Shown here: positions 1 through 6,975 of the stretch, piece by piece
How the letters are laid out: each line of letters begins with the position of its first letter
Position numbering within the stretch: the first letter of the stretch is position 1
Origin: a bacterium
Lineage (GTDB): Bacteria; Zhuqueibacterota; Zhuqueibacteria; Thermofontimicrobiales; Thermofontimicrobiaceae
Assembly (NCBI GenBank): GCA_011046315.1
Contig: DSAU01000551.1
Coordinates: 1 to 20,005, forward strand
Reading direction: 5' to 3'
DNA: 20,005 nucleotides
Notes under the pieces: generated by a model
The model's input: the letters and a program-made list of their open reading frames with translations, nothing else
Database searches by the model: none
Told to the model about the DNA's origin: nothing
Position numbers and translations under genes: made by a program

Positions 1-180
1 AAGGGGCATCGGATCATGGTTCAAATTCAAAGCAGTTGGTTTCCGGTCATTGACCGAAATCCACAAAAGTTTGTCGATATTTATCATGCTTCGGCTGATG
101 ATTTCCAAAAAGCTGAACACAAAGTTTATCGTTCCGCGTCATACAATTCACATATAAAATTGAGAGTTATTTCCAAATAA
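1..180 (+). CDS. CocE/NonD-family (S15-like) hydrolase, C-terminal fragment
   Basis: An open frame enters from the left edge and ends at TAA 178-180, giving the last 59 residues of a protein whose body lies outside the window. The visible tail holds MVQIQSSWFPVIDRNPQKFV, then ADDFQKAEHKVYRS and SHIKLRVI. From family knowledge this matches the extreme C-terminus of CocE/NonD (Xaa-Pro dipeptidyl-peptidase S15-like) hydrolases, where a beta-sandwich ends with a 'VQ.SSWFP..DRNPQ.F' stretch and a final 'S.I...V' strand. These enzymes are serine hydrolases of esters or peptides; the catalytic domain is not visible, so substrate cannot be inferred. The next gene starts 140 bp downstream on the same strand. 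Family recognition is fairly good; molecular function is open. Confidence 0.72.
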   Translation, partial: KGHRIMVQIQSSWFPVIDRNPQKFVDIYHASADDFQKAEHKVYRSASYNSHIKLRVISK

Positions 181-319
181 TAATTCAGGCGGTGCTTTAT
201 CATCAGCTATAGCCATGAACAATGAACTGTAAATTTCAACTATAACATTGCAAACAAAAACGTATTTAAGCAACAATAAAAAATTAGATTGTTCATAGAA
301 TAATTTAAGGTCTTTGCCG

Positions 320-1153
320 ATGGAGAGAAAATTAACGCTTGCGCTTATCCAACAGCACGCAACTCAAGACAAGGCTCTAAATATTCAGCGCGCAATCAAA
401 ACATTCGAAACAGCAGCTCGCAGCGGTGCACAACTCGTCGTATTTGCCGAACTGGCATTTAGCTGGTTTTATCCGCAACGCCCGGCAACTGGAAATATCA
501 CCGATTTGGCAGAACCAATTCCCGGACCGACTACCGACATCTTTTCCCAACTTGCCCGACGCTGGAAAAAAGTTGTTGTCCTGAATCTGTTTGAATTGAA
601 AAACGAACAAACATTTGACGCCTCTCCGGTTATTGACAGCGACGGCAACATCATCGGTGTCACCCGAATGGCTCATATAATGGAGGGACCTTGTTTTCAT
701 GAACAGGGATATTACGCGCCCGGACGAGCTGAAACATTGGTCTATGATACCACATACGGAAAAATTGGTGTTGCGATCTGCTACGACCGTCACTTTCCTG
801 AATACATGCGCGCTCTTGGATTGCAAGGTGCTGAATTGGTTGTTGTACCACAAGCTGGCGCAGTTGGGGAATGGCCCCAGGGATTGTTTGAGGCAGAAAT
901 GCAGGTGGCTGGTTTTCAAAACGGCTATTTTACCGCGTTGTGTAACCGGGTGGGCAAAGAAGATTGTGTCGAATTTGAAGGCAAATCTTTTATTACCGCA
1001 CCGGATGGAAAAATCCTGGCTCAAGCGTCTGCTGGCAAAGACGCGCTTCTGATCTGCGAAATTGATCTGGCTCAAACTTCTGTTTCGCATGCCAGACGTC
1101 ATTTCCTCAAGGACAGAAGACCGGAAATTTACACGCAATGGTTCAGCACATAA
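320..1153 (+). CDS. nitrilase-superfamily carbon-nitrogen hydrolase, catalytic Lys replaced by Met
   Basis: A 277-residue protein of the size and pattern of carbamoylputrescine amidase / beta-ureidopropionase-type nitrilases, which hydrolyse non-peptide C-N bonds with a Glu-Lys-Cys triad. Glu44 lies in VVFAELAF and Cys154 in VAICYDRHFPEYMR. The fourth conserved Glu is probably Glu128 in CFHEQGYY. The expected Lys, 37 residues before the Cys, is Met117 in GVTRMAHI. The protein could therefore be a variant subfamily or have altered activity. No signal peptide is seen, so it should be cytoplasmic. The ATG at 320 is preferred over the in-frame TTG at 314 because TAAGG at 306-310 sits 9 nt before the ATG but only 3 nt before the TTG. 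It ends 64 nt before the amidase gene, which suggests co-transcription. Family is secure; substrate is unknown. Confidence 0.88.
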   Translation: MERKLTLALIQQHATQDKALNIQRAIKTFETAARSGAQLVVFAELAFSWFYPQRPATGNITDLAEPIPGPTTDIFSQLARRWKKVVVLNLFELKNEQTFDASPVIDSDGNIIGVTRMAHIMEGPCFHEQGYYAPGRAETLVYDTTYGKIGVAICYDRHFPEYMRALGLQGAELVVVPQAGAVGEWPQGLFEAEMQVAGFQNGYFTALCNRVGKEDCVEFEGKSFITAPDGKILAQASAGKDALLICEIDLAQTSVSHARRHFLKDRRPEIYTQWFST

Positions 1154-1217
1154 CAAGAATTTACAACTATTGTGTGGTTTTTTCAAAAATACCATCAAAT
1201 ACCAGGAGATTAAACTG

Positions 1218-2927
1218 ATGAAACCAATCAAGCAATCAATTCGTCTGATACTGATCGCACTGGCAATTGTCATTTTTTGCGTCAGCATCGCATTGAATTT
1301 GTATTTCATGCGGGGCGGTGAAAATATTACCAAATACCACATCGCAGCGGCTGAAAAAATAGTGGGTTTGCAATTTTCTTCATCGGAAAGACAGCTCATG
1401 ATGGAAAACCTGCAACAGAACCTTGCACGTTATCAAAAAATACACGAACATCCATTGGATAATATGGTAGCGCCGGCGATCCTTTTTAGCCCATTTGTTC
1501 CTGGCGTGCTGTTGAACCCGCAGTTGGGAAGTTTTGAAATAACAGAACCGGAGAATCTTCCGTTGCGGCCGGAAATAAACTCTTTAGCATTTGCGCCGAT
1601 TCCTGTATTAGCTCACTACATCCGAACTCGACAAATAACATCAGTCCAACTAACAGAGATGTATCTGAGGCGGTTAAAAAAATTTGGTCCCAGGTTGGAA
1701 TGTACCATCACTCTGACAGAAGAGCTGGCATTGGAACAAGCCCGCCGCGCTGACCAGGAAATCGCCATGGGAAAATATCGCGGTTTGCTGCACGGCATTC
1801 CCTGGGGCGCCAAAGATTTGCTGGCAACAAAAGGCATAAAAACCACCTGGGGAGCTACGCCATACCAGCATCAAATAATTGACGAAGACGCGACAGTGGT
1901 AAAAAAATTAGAGGACGCCGGCGCGATCCTTGTCGCCAAACTAACGTTGGGCGCCCTGGCAATGGGTGATGTATGGTTTGGTGGAAAGACCAGAAACCCA
2001 TGGGACATCAACAAGGGTTCCAGCGGCTCATCAGCGGGGCCCGCTGCGGCGGTTTCTGCCGGATTGGTTCCTTTCGCCATCGGCTCAGAAACATGGGGAT
2101 CGATCGTCTCTCCCAGTACAGTTTGTGGAGTGACCGGACTGCGACCAACCTTCGGCAGAGTAAGCCGTTACGGCGCCATGGCCTTGAGCTGGACCATGGA
2201 TAAACTGGGTCCGATTGGTCGGAACGCTGAGGATTGTGCAATTGTAATGAATGCAATTCTCGGACCCGATGGTAAAGATCTGACAGTCTATGACATCCCA
2301 TTTAACTTTGATCCACATTTTAACTTGAAAAATTACCGGATTGGATATTTGAAAAATGATTTTGACAGCGATTACCCTTTTAAAAAGACCGATTCTCTGG
2401 CGCTGGAAACCATCAAAAAAATGGGCATCAATCTCATCCCGATTGAGCTGCCGGATTTGCCGGTCTCTTCTTTATCAATAATCCTATCTGCAGAAGCAGC
2501 GGCTGCATTTGACGAGTTGACCCGATCCAATCGCGATGACCTGCTCACCCGCCAGGATCGCGGTGCATGGCCTAACCTGTTTCGTTCATCCCGATTCATC
2601 CCGGCCGTTGAATATATTAACGCCAACCGGATGCGAACTGTTCTCATGCAAAAAATGGAAGAAATTTTCCGGCAAGTGGACATATACATCGCGCCATCAT
2701 GGAAAGGAAATAACCTATTGCTCACCAACCTGACCGGGCATCCGGCTGTGGTGCTGCCCAACGGATTTTCCGCGGAAGGCACGCCAACCAGTCTTTGCAT
2801 CGTGGGAAAACTATTTGAGGAAGGAAAAATTTTATCGTTTGCCAAAGCCTTTCAAGAGGCAACTGACTTTCACCAACGAAAGCCCAATATTGACGAGATC
2901 AGCGAACAATCTTTTGAGATAAATTAA
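1218..2927 (+). CDS. membrane-anchored amidase-signature family hydrolase
   Basis: A 569-residue serine amidase of the amidase-signature family (GatA/FAAH-like fold), which cleaves amides through a Ser-cisSer-Lys triad. The motifs run in order: Lys199 in GIPWGAKDLL, the GSSGSSAGPAAA glycine/serine loop at 267-278, and nucleophile Ser295 in GSETWGSIVSPS, followed by CGVTGLRPTFGRVSRYGAM. The canonical GGS around the nucleophile reads WGS (Trp293). Residues about 8-30 form one hydrophobic helix after MKPIKQS, with no clear signal-peptidase site, so the enzyme is probably anchored with its catalytic domain outside the cytoplasm. About 90 residues of unassigned sequence precede the amidase core. 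The frame stays open upstream to 1062, but ATG 1218 is chosen: it follows AGGAG at 1204-1208, and an upstream start would overlap the nitrilase gene. It probably forms an operon with that gene. It is not a GatA subunit, because of the anchor and lack of gatB/gatC. Substrate unknown. Confidence 0.87.
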   Translation: MKPIKQSIRLILIALAIVIFCVSIALNLYFMRGGENITKYHIAAAEKIVGLQFSSSERQLMMENLQQNLARYQKIHEHPLDNMVAPAILFSPFVPGVLLNPQLGSFEITEPENLPLRPEINSLAFAPIPVLAHYIRTRQITSVQLTEMYLRRLKKFGPRLECTITLTEELALEQARRADQEIAMGKYRGLLHGIPWGAKDLLATKGIKTTWGATPYQHQIIDEDATVVKKLEDAGAILVAKLTLGALAMGDVWFGGKTRNPWDINKGSSGSSAGPAAAVSAGLVPFAIGSETWGSIVSPSTVCGVTGLRPTFGRVSRYGAMALSWTMDKLGPIGRNAEDCAIVMNAILGPDGKDLTVYDIPFNFDPHFNLKNYRIGYLKNDFDSDYPFKKTDSLALETIKKMGINLIPIELPDLPVSSLSIILSAEAAAAFDELTRSNRDDLLTRQDRGAWPNLFRSSRFIPAVEYINANRMRTVLMQKMEEIFRQVDIYIAPSWKGNNLLLTNLTGHPAVVLPNGFSAEGTPTSLCIVGKLFEEGKILSFAKAFQEATDFHQRKPNIDEISEQSFEIN

Positions 2928-2973
2928 TTTGCGACAGAGCTGTAAGCAATCACCGGGAAAACTGTTAATGCTT

Positions 2974-3175
2974 TTAACCTGAATAATTCATACGCCACAA
3001 AGTCCCGAAGACACAAAGGCACACAAAATATTGAAAATATAAAGCTTGGCAGGCAAAAGAAATTAATCGACTCAGAATATTTTTTATGAATGCTTTTTTC
3101 ACAACTTTGTTCCCGCCACGGCGGGATTCGTGACTTGGTGCCTTGGTGGCAAGATTTATGAATTAAACAGGTTAA
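2974..3175. repeat. roughly 200-bp imperfect inverted-repeat element (MITE-like), copy 1
   Basis: The outer arms TTAACCTGAATAATTCATA (2974-2992) and, inverted, 3157-3175 match at 17 of 19 positions. Just inside are GCCACAAAG...ACACAAAGGCAC (2994-3022) and its degenerate inverse GTGACTTGGTGCCTTGGTGG (from 3130). The interior is AT-rich and carries a GC palindrome at 3111-3126. No open frame or transposase is present and no clear target duplication was found. Arms of the form 'GCCACAAAGGCACCAAG...' are familiar to me from non-coding repeats in many environmental bacterial genomes. A related, more degenerate copy lies at about 17827-17988. Confidence 0.6.
3111..3126. repeat. 16-bp GC-rich palindrome, copy 1
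   Basis: TCCCGCCACGGCGGGA forms a 7-bp perfect stem around AC, inside an AT-rich gene-free stretch and inside the larger inverted-repeat element. A second version with two C-to-T changes is at 3204-3219. Confidence 0.6.
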
Positions 3176-3203
3176 ATAGCTACCCTGGAATGTTTCACCA
3201 CAA

Positions 3204-3219
3204 TCCCGCTACGGTGGGA
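3204..3219. repeat. 16-bp GC-rich palindrome, copy 2
   Basis: TCCCGCTACGGTGGGA differs from the copy at 3111-3126 by two C-to-T changes. In RNA the stem would still close, with G-U wobbles. It lies just outside the larger element. Confidence 0.5.
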
Positions 3220-3290
3220 TGTAGTGATAGTTCAACTTTCTTTTGAACAAACACTACGATTCATCATGGTGAATACAGTAGACATATCCA

Positions 3291-3311
3291 AAGCCGTTTC
3301 AACGGTTTTTT
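3291..3311 (+). terminator. possible weak rho-independent terminator
   Basis: The stem AAGCCGT / ACGGTTT (7 pairs, one G-U) closes a TTCA loop and runs straight into a short T tract, six Ts counting those in the stem. It sits 364 nt after the amidase gene and 166 nt before the promoter of the receptor block, a sensible place to separate the two units. The stem is short and the distance from the gene long, so this is tentative. Confidence 0.3.
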
Positions 3312-3476
3312 GATACACCGCGAGATGGCTTACACAGAAATAAATCTAAGTTCCTAAAATTTAACAAATAATTAGCGACCCGAATATTTGGCTTGTCAAT
3401 CAAAATTGCGCTGTGACCTCTGGCAGTTTTTTCAACACTGTATTAGTAAAGCCATCTAACAAACAAAAAATTTAGC

Positions 3477-3505
3477 TTGACAATATATTAAAAATTAGTT
3501 ATATT
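3477..3505 (+). promoter_or_regulatory. sigma-70-type promoter for the receptor/PorV block
   Basis: TTGACA (3477-3482), a 17-nt spacer, and TATATT (3500-3505) give a perfect -35 box, optimal spacing and a one-mismatch -10 box, with a start expected near 3512. It is the best promoter-like sequence I found in the window, is properly oriented, and lies upstream of a block with no comparable internal promoter. In an AT-rich stretch a chance match is possible, but the exact TTGACA with 17-nt spacing is strong. Confidence 0.65.
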
Positions 3506-3772
3506 AATAACACAAAATAACGGAAGCAGGCAGAACCTGATTTGTAAACATCAATCAATTCACGATTTTTCATTTAAGCCAAACTTCCCCTAAGAGTGCG
3601 ATGTTATTCAAAGACAATACGACAAACAAACATCTGGAATCTCTTGATCCCTTCTTCTTCTTAGAAAAACTGCATACAAGACTACTCTATTCTGGCTGGA
3701 GCCTAAAAAAGTATAAATCGTTTTTAAATATTTTAAATCATTTTACATAATTTATTTAAGGAGTGTTGTGAT

Positions 3773-6700
3773 ATGGATAGAATTACAATACTTATCGTGA
3801 TTATTCTATTAATTGCTTCCAGTCTGATTTTCTCTGCCACTACAGGTAAAATCAGCGGAAGAGTAACTGATGAAGAAACCGGTCAGCCTTTGCCCGGAGT
3901 CAACATCATCATCGAGGGCACCAACATGGGAGCCGCGACAAATCTGGAAGGCTACTATGTGATCTTGAACGTTCCCCCCGGTGTTTACTCACTGCGAGCT
4001 TCAATGATGGGTTATGCAACAATGAACATCCAAAACGTACGCGTGAACATCGATCTTACCACCACCATTGATTTCAAATTAAAAACCGAAGTTCTGATGG
4101 GCGAAGAAGTCACTATCGTTGCCGAGCGCCCGGTGGTCCAAACCGATGTTTCAGCAAACATTGCTAACATTCAGTCTGAAACCATCGCAGCTCTGCCGGT
4201 TCAAAACATCGAACAGGTCGTCGGCATTCAAGCCGGTGTGCTCGGGATGAGTATTCGTGGCGGTGATATTTCGGAAACAGCTTTTATCATGGATGGTTTT
4301 ACAATGCGCGATGAGCGAACCAACCAACCCTATACTGCCGTCAGTTTGAGCGCAATTCAGGACATCCAGGTGCAAACTGGTGGATTTACTGCAGAACATG
4401 GCAACCTTCGTTCGGGAATGATCAATGTGGTGACCAAAGAGGGAGATCGCAATAGATACAGCGCCACCATGTCGTTGCGTTATAGCCCTCCTGCCCAGAA
4501 ACATTTTGGGCCATCAGGATATGACCCCATGTCCTATTGGAACCGCCCGTTCCTGGATGATGCGGTATGTTGGACCGGGACTGAGGCTGGCGAACCGTTT
4601 GTCGATTTAAATGGAAATGGCGTTTGGGATGAAGGCGAACCGTTCACCGACTACAATGGCGATGGGGTTCGAACCTATTGGGACGAGCACACCCAACGGC
4701 AATATCCGCGATTCGAGGGGTGGAATGCTGTTGCTGAAAGAACATTGCAGGATGATGATCCGAACAACGATCTCACACCGGAGGCTGCGCAACGCGTCTA
4801 TAAATATCAACACCGCAAACAAGGGGACATTAAAATTCCCGACTACATTATTGATGCTGGCTTTGGCGGTCCCGTTCCACTTATCAGCGAAATGTTGGGC
4901 GGTCTTCGTTTTTATTTATCTTACCGCCAGGAACAGGATGCCTACTTGATTCCGCTTTCCCGGGATTCTTATGACGACAATGTCACCCAGTTAAAATTAA
5001 CTTCGAACATTACACCTTCAATAAAGCTCACATTAAGTGGCATGTACGGAGAAATCCATGCCGTTAACAGCAACAACGTCGGACTTCCCGGCTATTTTCG
5101 CGGCGTCTCCGGCATCGCCAGTCAATTGGGACAGCGGAGCTATATTACCGGTATCATGTATGGAAACGACTATTGGTGTCCGACTCAGATTTACCGGCAC
5201 ATGGCTTCAGCGAAATTAACCTTTGTCAAAAGCTCCAGGACCTTTTATGAATTGAATCTGGAACGTATCGGCAATATTTACCGCACGCGACCGAATGCGC
5301 TGCGCGATACCACTAAAATTGTAAAAATCGGTAACAATTATTGGCTGGATGAAGCGCCCTACGGATACATGCCCTACCCAAGCTCAGGTATTGATGGGCT
5401 CAGAATGGGAGTCGGCATGAGCAACTCGCGCGATTACAGTGAAATATTTACCACCACTGCTAAATTGAATTTAACCAGTCAGGTCAATGAAAGCAACCAG
5501 GTCAAAGCCGGATTGGAATTTATTTATAACGAACATAATGTTGAATATGGCGGTATTGATTTGACATTACCATCCGGGCGCCCCTGGTCGATCTGGGATA
5601 AATATCCGCTACGCGGGGCTGCTTTTATTACCGACAAATTAGAATTCAGGGGAATGATAGCCAATGTCGGCGTTCGCATGGATTATGTTCATGCTGGCGG
5701 CGATTGGTATGACATCGATAACGAAGATTTTTGGTACGATCGCTCTTTCTTCAGCAGCAGCTATACCTCTGAAGTCGAAGATGAATTGACGAAAAAACCC
5801 ACCAAACACTTATATTATTTCAGCCCGCGACTTGGCATATCGCATCCGATTACTGATGATTCAAAACTCTTTTTCAACTATGGCCACTATCGCTCCATGC
5901 CCGAAGCTCAACGTCTCTATACACTACAGCGCGTGACCGAAGGCAGCGTTTCTCAAATCGGAAATCCCAACAACACGCCAAGCCGCACTATTGCTTATGA
6001 GTTGGGTTATGAGCACAACATCCTCAATCAATTCCTGTTACGTATGTCCACTTATTATAAAAATGAGATGTTTCAACCCAACTGGGTGCGCTACATCAGC
6101 GCGGACGCTAAAGTCAACTACATCAAAGCGCACGACAATTTTTATGAGGACATTCGCGGCTTTGAAATAACACTGGAACGATTGTTCGGCAGATGGATTT
6201 ACGGAATGGTCAACTACACTTATCAGGTCAACACATCCGGCTATTTCGGCAAGCTTCGTTACTATGAAAATCCGGCGGAACAGCGCGATTATGATCGAAA
6301 CATTATCTATCAGGAAAAACCATTGCCCAGGCCCTATTTTAAAACCAATCTTATTTTTCACTCCCCGGTCGATTTTGGACCCACATATTTTGGCAGACAT
6401 CTGTTGGGAGATTGGCTGATGAGTTTGCGTGTCTTCTGGAGAGAAGGCGCTTACTCTACCTGGACGCGCGGTGTCAGTCTTCCCGGTATTCAATACAACG
6501 TGCAATGGCCTAATTACTTCAATGTTGATATGAAAATTAGCAAAAATATTAAACTCGGCAACTATAACCTTGAATTTTTCATGGACATCAGCAATGTGTT
6601 TAACAACAAGATATTCTCGTCGTATTGTTTCGCTGATGGAAATGACTATCGCGATTATTTTGATTCCTTACTCTGGCCTGAAAATATTGGCAAGCCATTG

Positions 6701-6916
6701 GGATACACAGAGTTTGGGAACGACAAAATCGGCGACTTGAGACCGGAAAATGTCGCTTATGACCCGCTGGAGCCAAATCCCGACAATGACCCGGAAATCG
6801 CTGCGCGCAATCAACAACGGCGTGATAGCAAATCTTACATTGACAATCCAAATCTGAAATGGCTCTATTATTTAAATCCGCGAGATATTTATTTTGGTAT
6901 TCAAATCAACTTTTAA
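3773..6916 (+). CDS. TonB-dependent outer-membrane receptor A with carboxypeptidase-regulatory-like N-domain
   Basis: A 1047-residue outer-membrane beta-barrel expected to import a ligand using TonB energy. Residues 1-22 form a signal peptide with a likely cut at FSA|TTG. Residues about 25-103 are a carboxypeptidase-regulatory-like beta-sandwich (GRVTDEETGQPLPGVNIIIE, LNVPPGVYSLRASMMGY). EEVTIVA at 111-117 resembles a TonB box. A plug follows at about 118-225 (SIRGGDISETAFIMDG, QTGGFTAEHGNLRSGMINVV). The remainder is barrel, ending in aromatic INF, as expected for Bam-assembled proteins. Residues 272-300 carry two acidic DLNGNGVWDEGEPF / DYNGDGV calcium-loop-like repeats that receptor B lacks. 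The start is set by AAGGAG at 3758-3763. It is the first gene of the block and lies 59 nt before S1. The ligand is unknown. Confidence 0.93.
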   Translation: MDRITILIVIILLIASSLIFSATTGKISGRVTDEETGQPLPGVNIIIEGTNMGAATNLEGYYVILNVPPGVYSLRASMMGYATMNIQNVRVNIDLTTTIDFKLKTEVLMGEEVTIVAERPVVQTDVSANIANIQSETIAALPVQNIEQVVGIQAGVLGMSIRGGDISETAFIMDGFTMRDERTNQPYTAVSLSAIQDIQVQTGGFTAEHGNLRSGMINVVTKEGDRNRYSATMSLRYSPPAQKHFGPSGYDPMSYWNRPFLDDAVCWTGTEAGEPFVDLNGNGVWDEGEPFTDYNGDGVRTYWDEHTQRQYPRFEGWNAVAERTLQDDDPNNDLTPEAAQRVYKYQHRKQGDIKIPDYIIDAGFGGPVPLISEMLGGLRFYLSYRQEQDAYLIPLSRDSYDDNVTQLKLTSNITPSIKLTLSGMYGEIHAVNSNNVGLPGYFRGVSGIASQLGQRSYITGIMYGNDYWCPTQIYRHMASAKLTFVKSSRTFYELNLERIGNIYRTRPNALRDTTKIVKIGNNYWLDEAPYGYMPYPSSGIDGLRMGVGMSNSRDYSEIFTTTAKLNLTSQVNESNQVKAGLEFIYNEHNVEYGGIDLTLPSGRPWSIWDKYPLRGAAFITDKLEFRGMIANVGVRMDYVHAGGDWYDIDNEDFWYDRSFFSSSYTSEVEDELTKKPTKHLYYFSPRLGISHPITDDSKLFFNYGHYRSMPEAQRLYTLQRVTEGSVSQIGNPNNTPSRTIAYELGYEHNILNQFLLRMSTYYKNEMFQPNWVRYISADAKVNYIKAHDNFYEDIRGFEITLERLFGRWIYGMVNYTYQVNTSGYFGKLRYYENPAEQRDYDRNIIYQEKPLPRPYFKTNLIFHSPVDFGPTYFGRHLLGDWLMSLRVFWREGAYSTWTRGVSLPGIQYNVQWPNYFNVDMKISKNIKLGNYNLEFFMDISNVFNNKIFSSYCFADGNDYRDYFDSLLWPENIGKPLGYTEFGNDKIGDLRPENVAYDPLEPNPDNDPEIAARNQQRRDSKSYIDNPNLKWLYYLNPRDIYFGIQINF

Positions 6917-6975
6917 TGCACCTTGCAGTCATATATAAATGAAGAGACTGAACCAATTCAAAAACAGAGGTCAAG

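Larger units (their letters stand above)
3176..3772. other. gene-free control region and leader before TonB receptor A
   Basis: AT-rich DNA without a convincing gene. It holds palindrome copy 2, the weak hairpin at 3291-3311, the promoter at 3477-3505 and a leader of about 260 nt. Inside the leader a 49-codon ATG frame (3601-3750) ends 22 nt before the receptor start. It lacks a good Shine-Dalgarno sequence and resembles nothing I recognise, so I do not call it a gene. The receptor's own ribosome site is AAGGAG at 3758-3763. Confidence 0.6.

Noticed and set aside
314..319. TTG at 314 as the nitrilase start
   Set aside because: It is only 3 nt from the TAAGG ribosome site, whereas the ATG at 320 is properly spaced.
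1062..1217. Upstream extension of the amidase frame to 1062
   Set aside because: It overlaps the nitrilase coding region; ATG 1218 has AGGAG upstream and begins a normal anchor sequence.
377..1399. 340-codon open frame on the minus strand across the nitrilase gene
   Set aside because: It is antisense to a gene with clear family motifs on the plus strand, has no recognisable domain or ribosome site, and its composition looks like a shadow of the coding strand.
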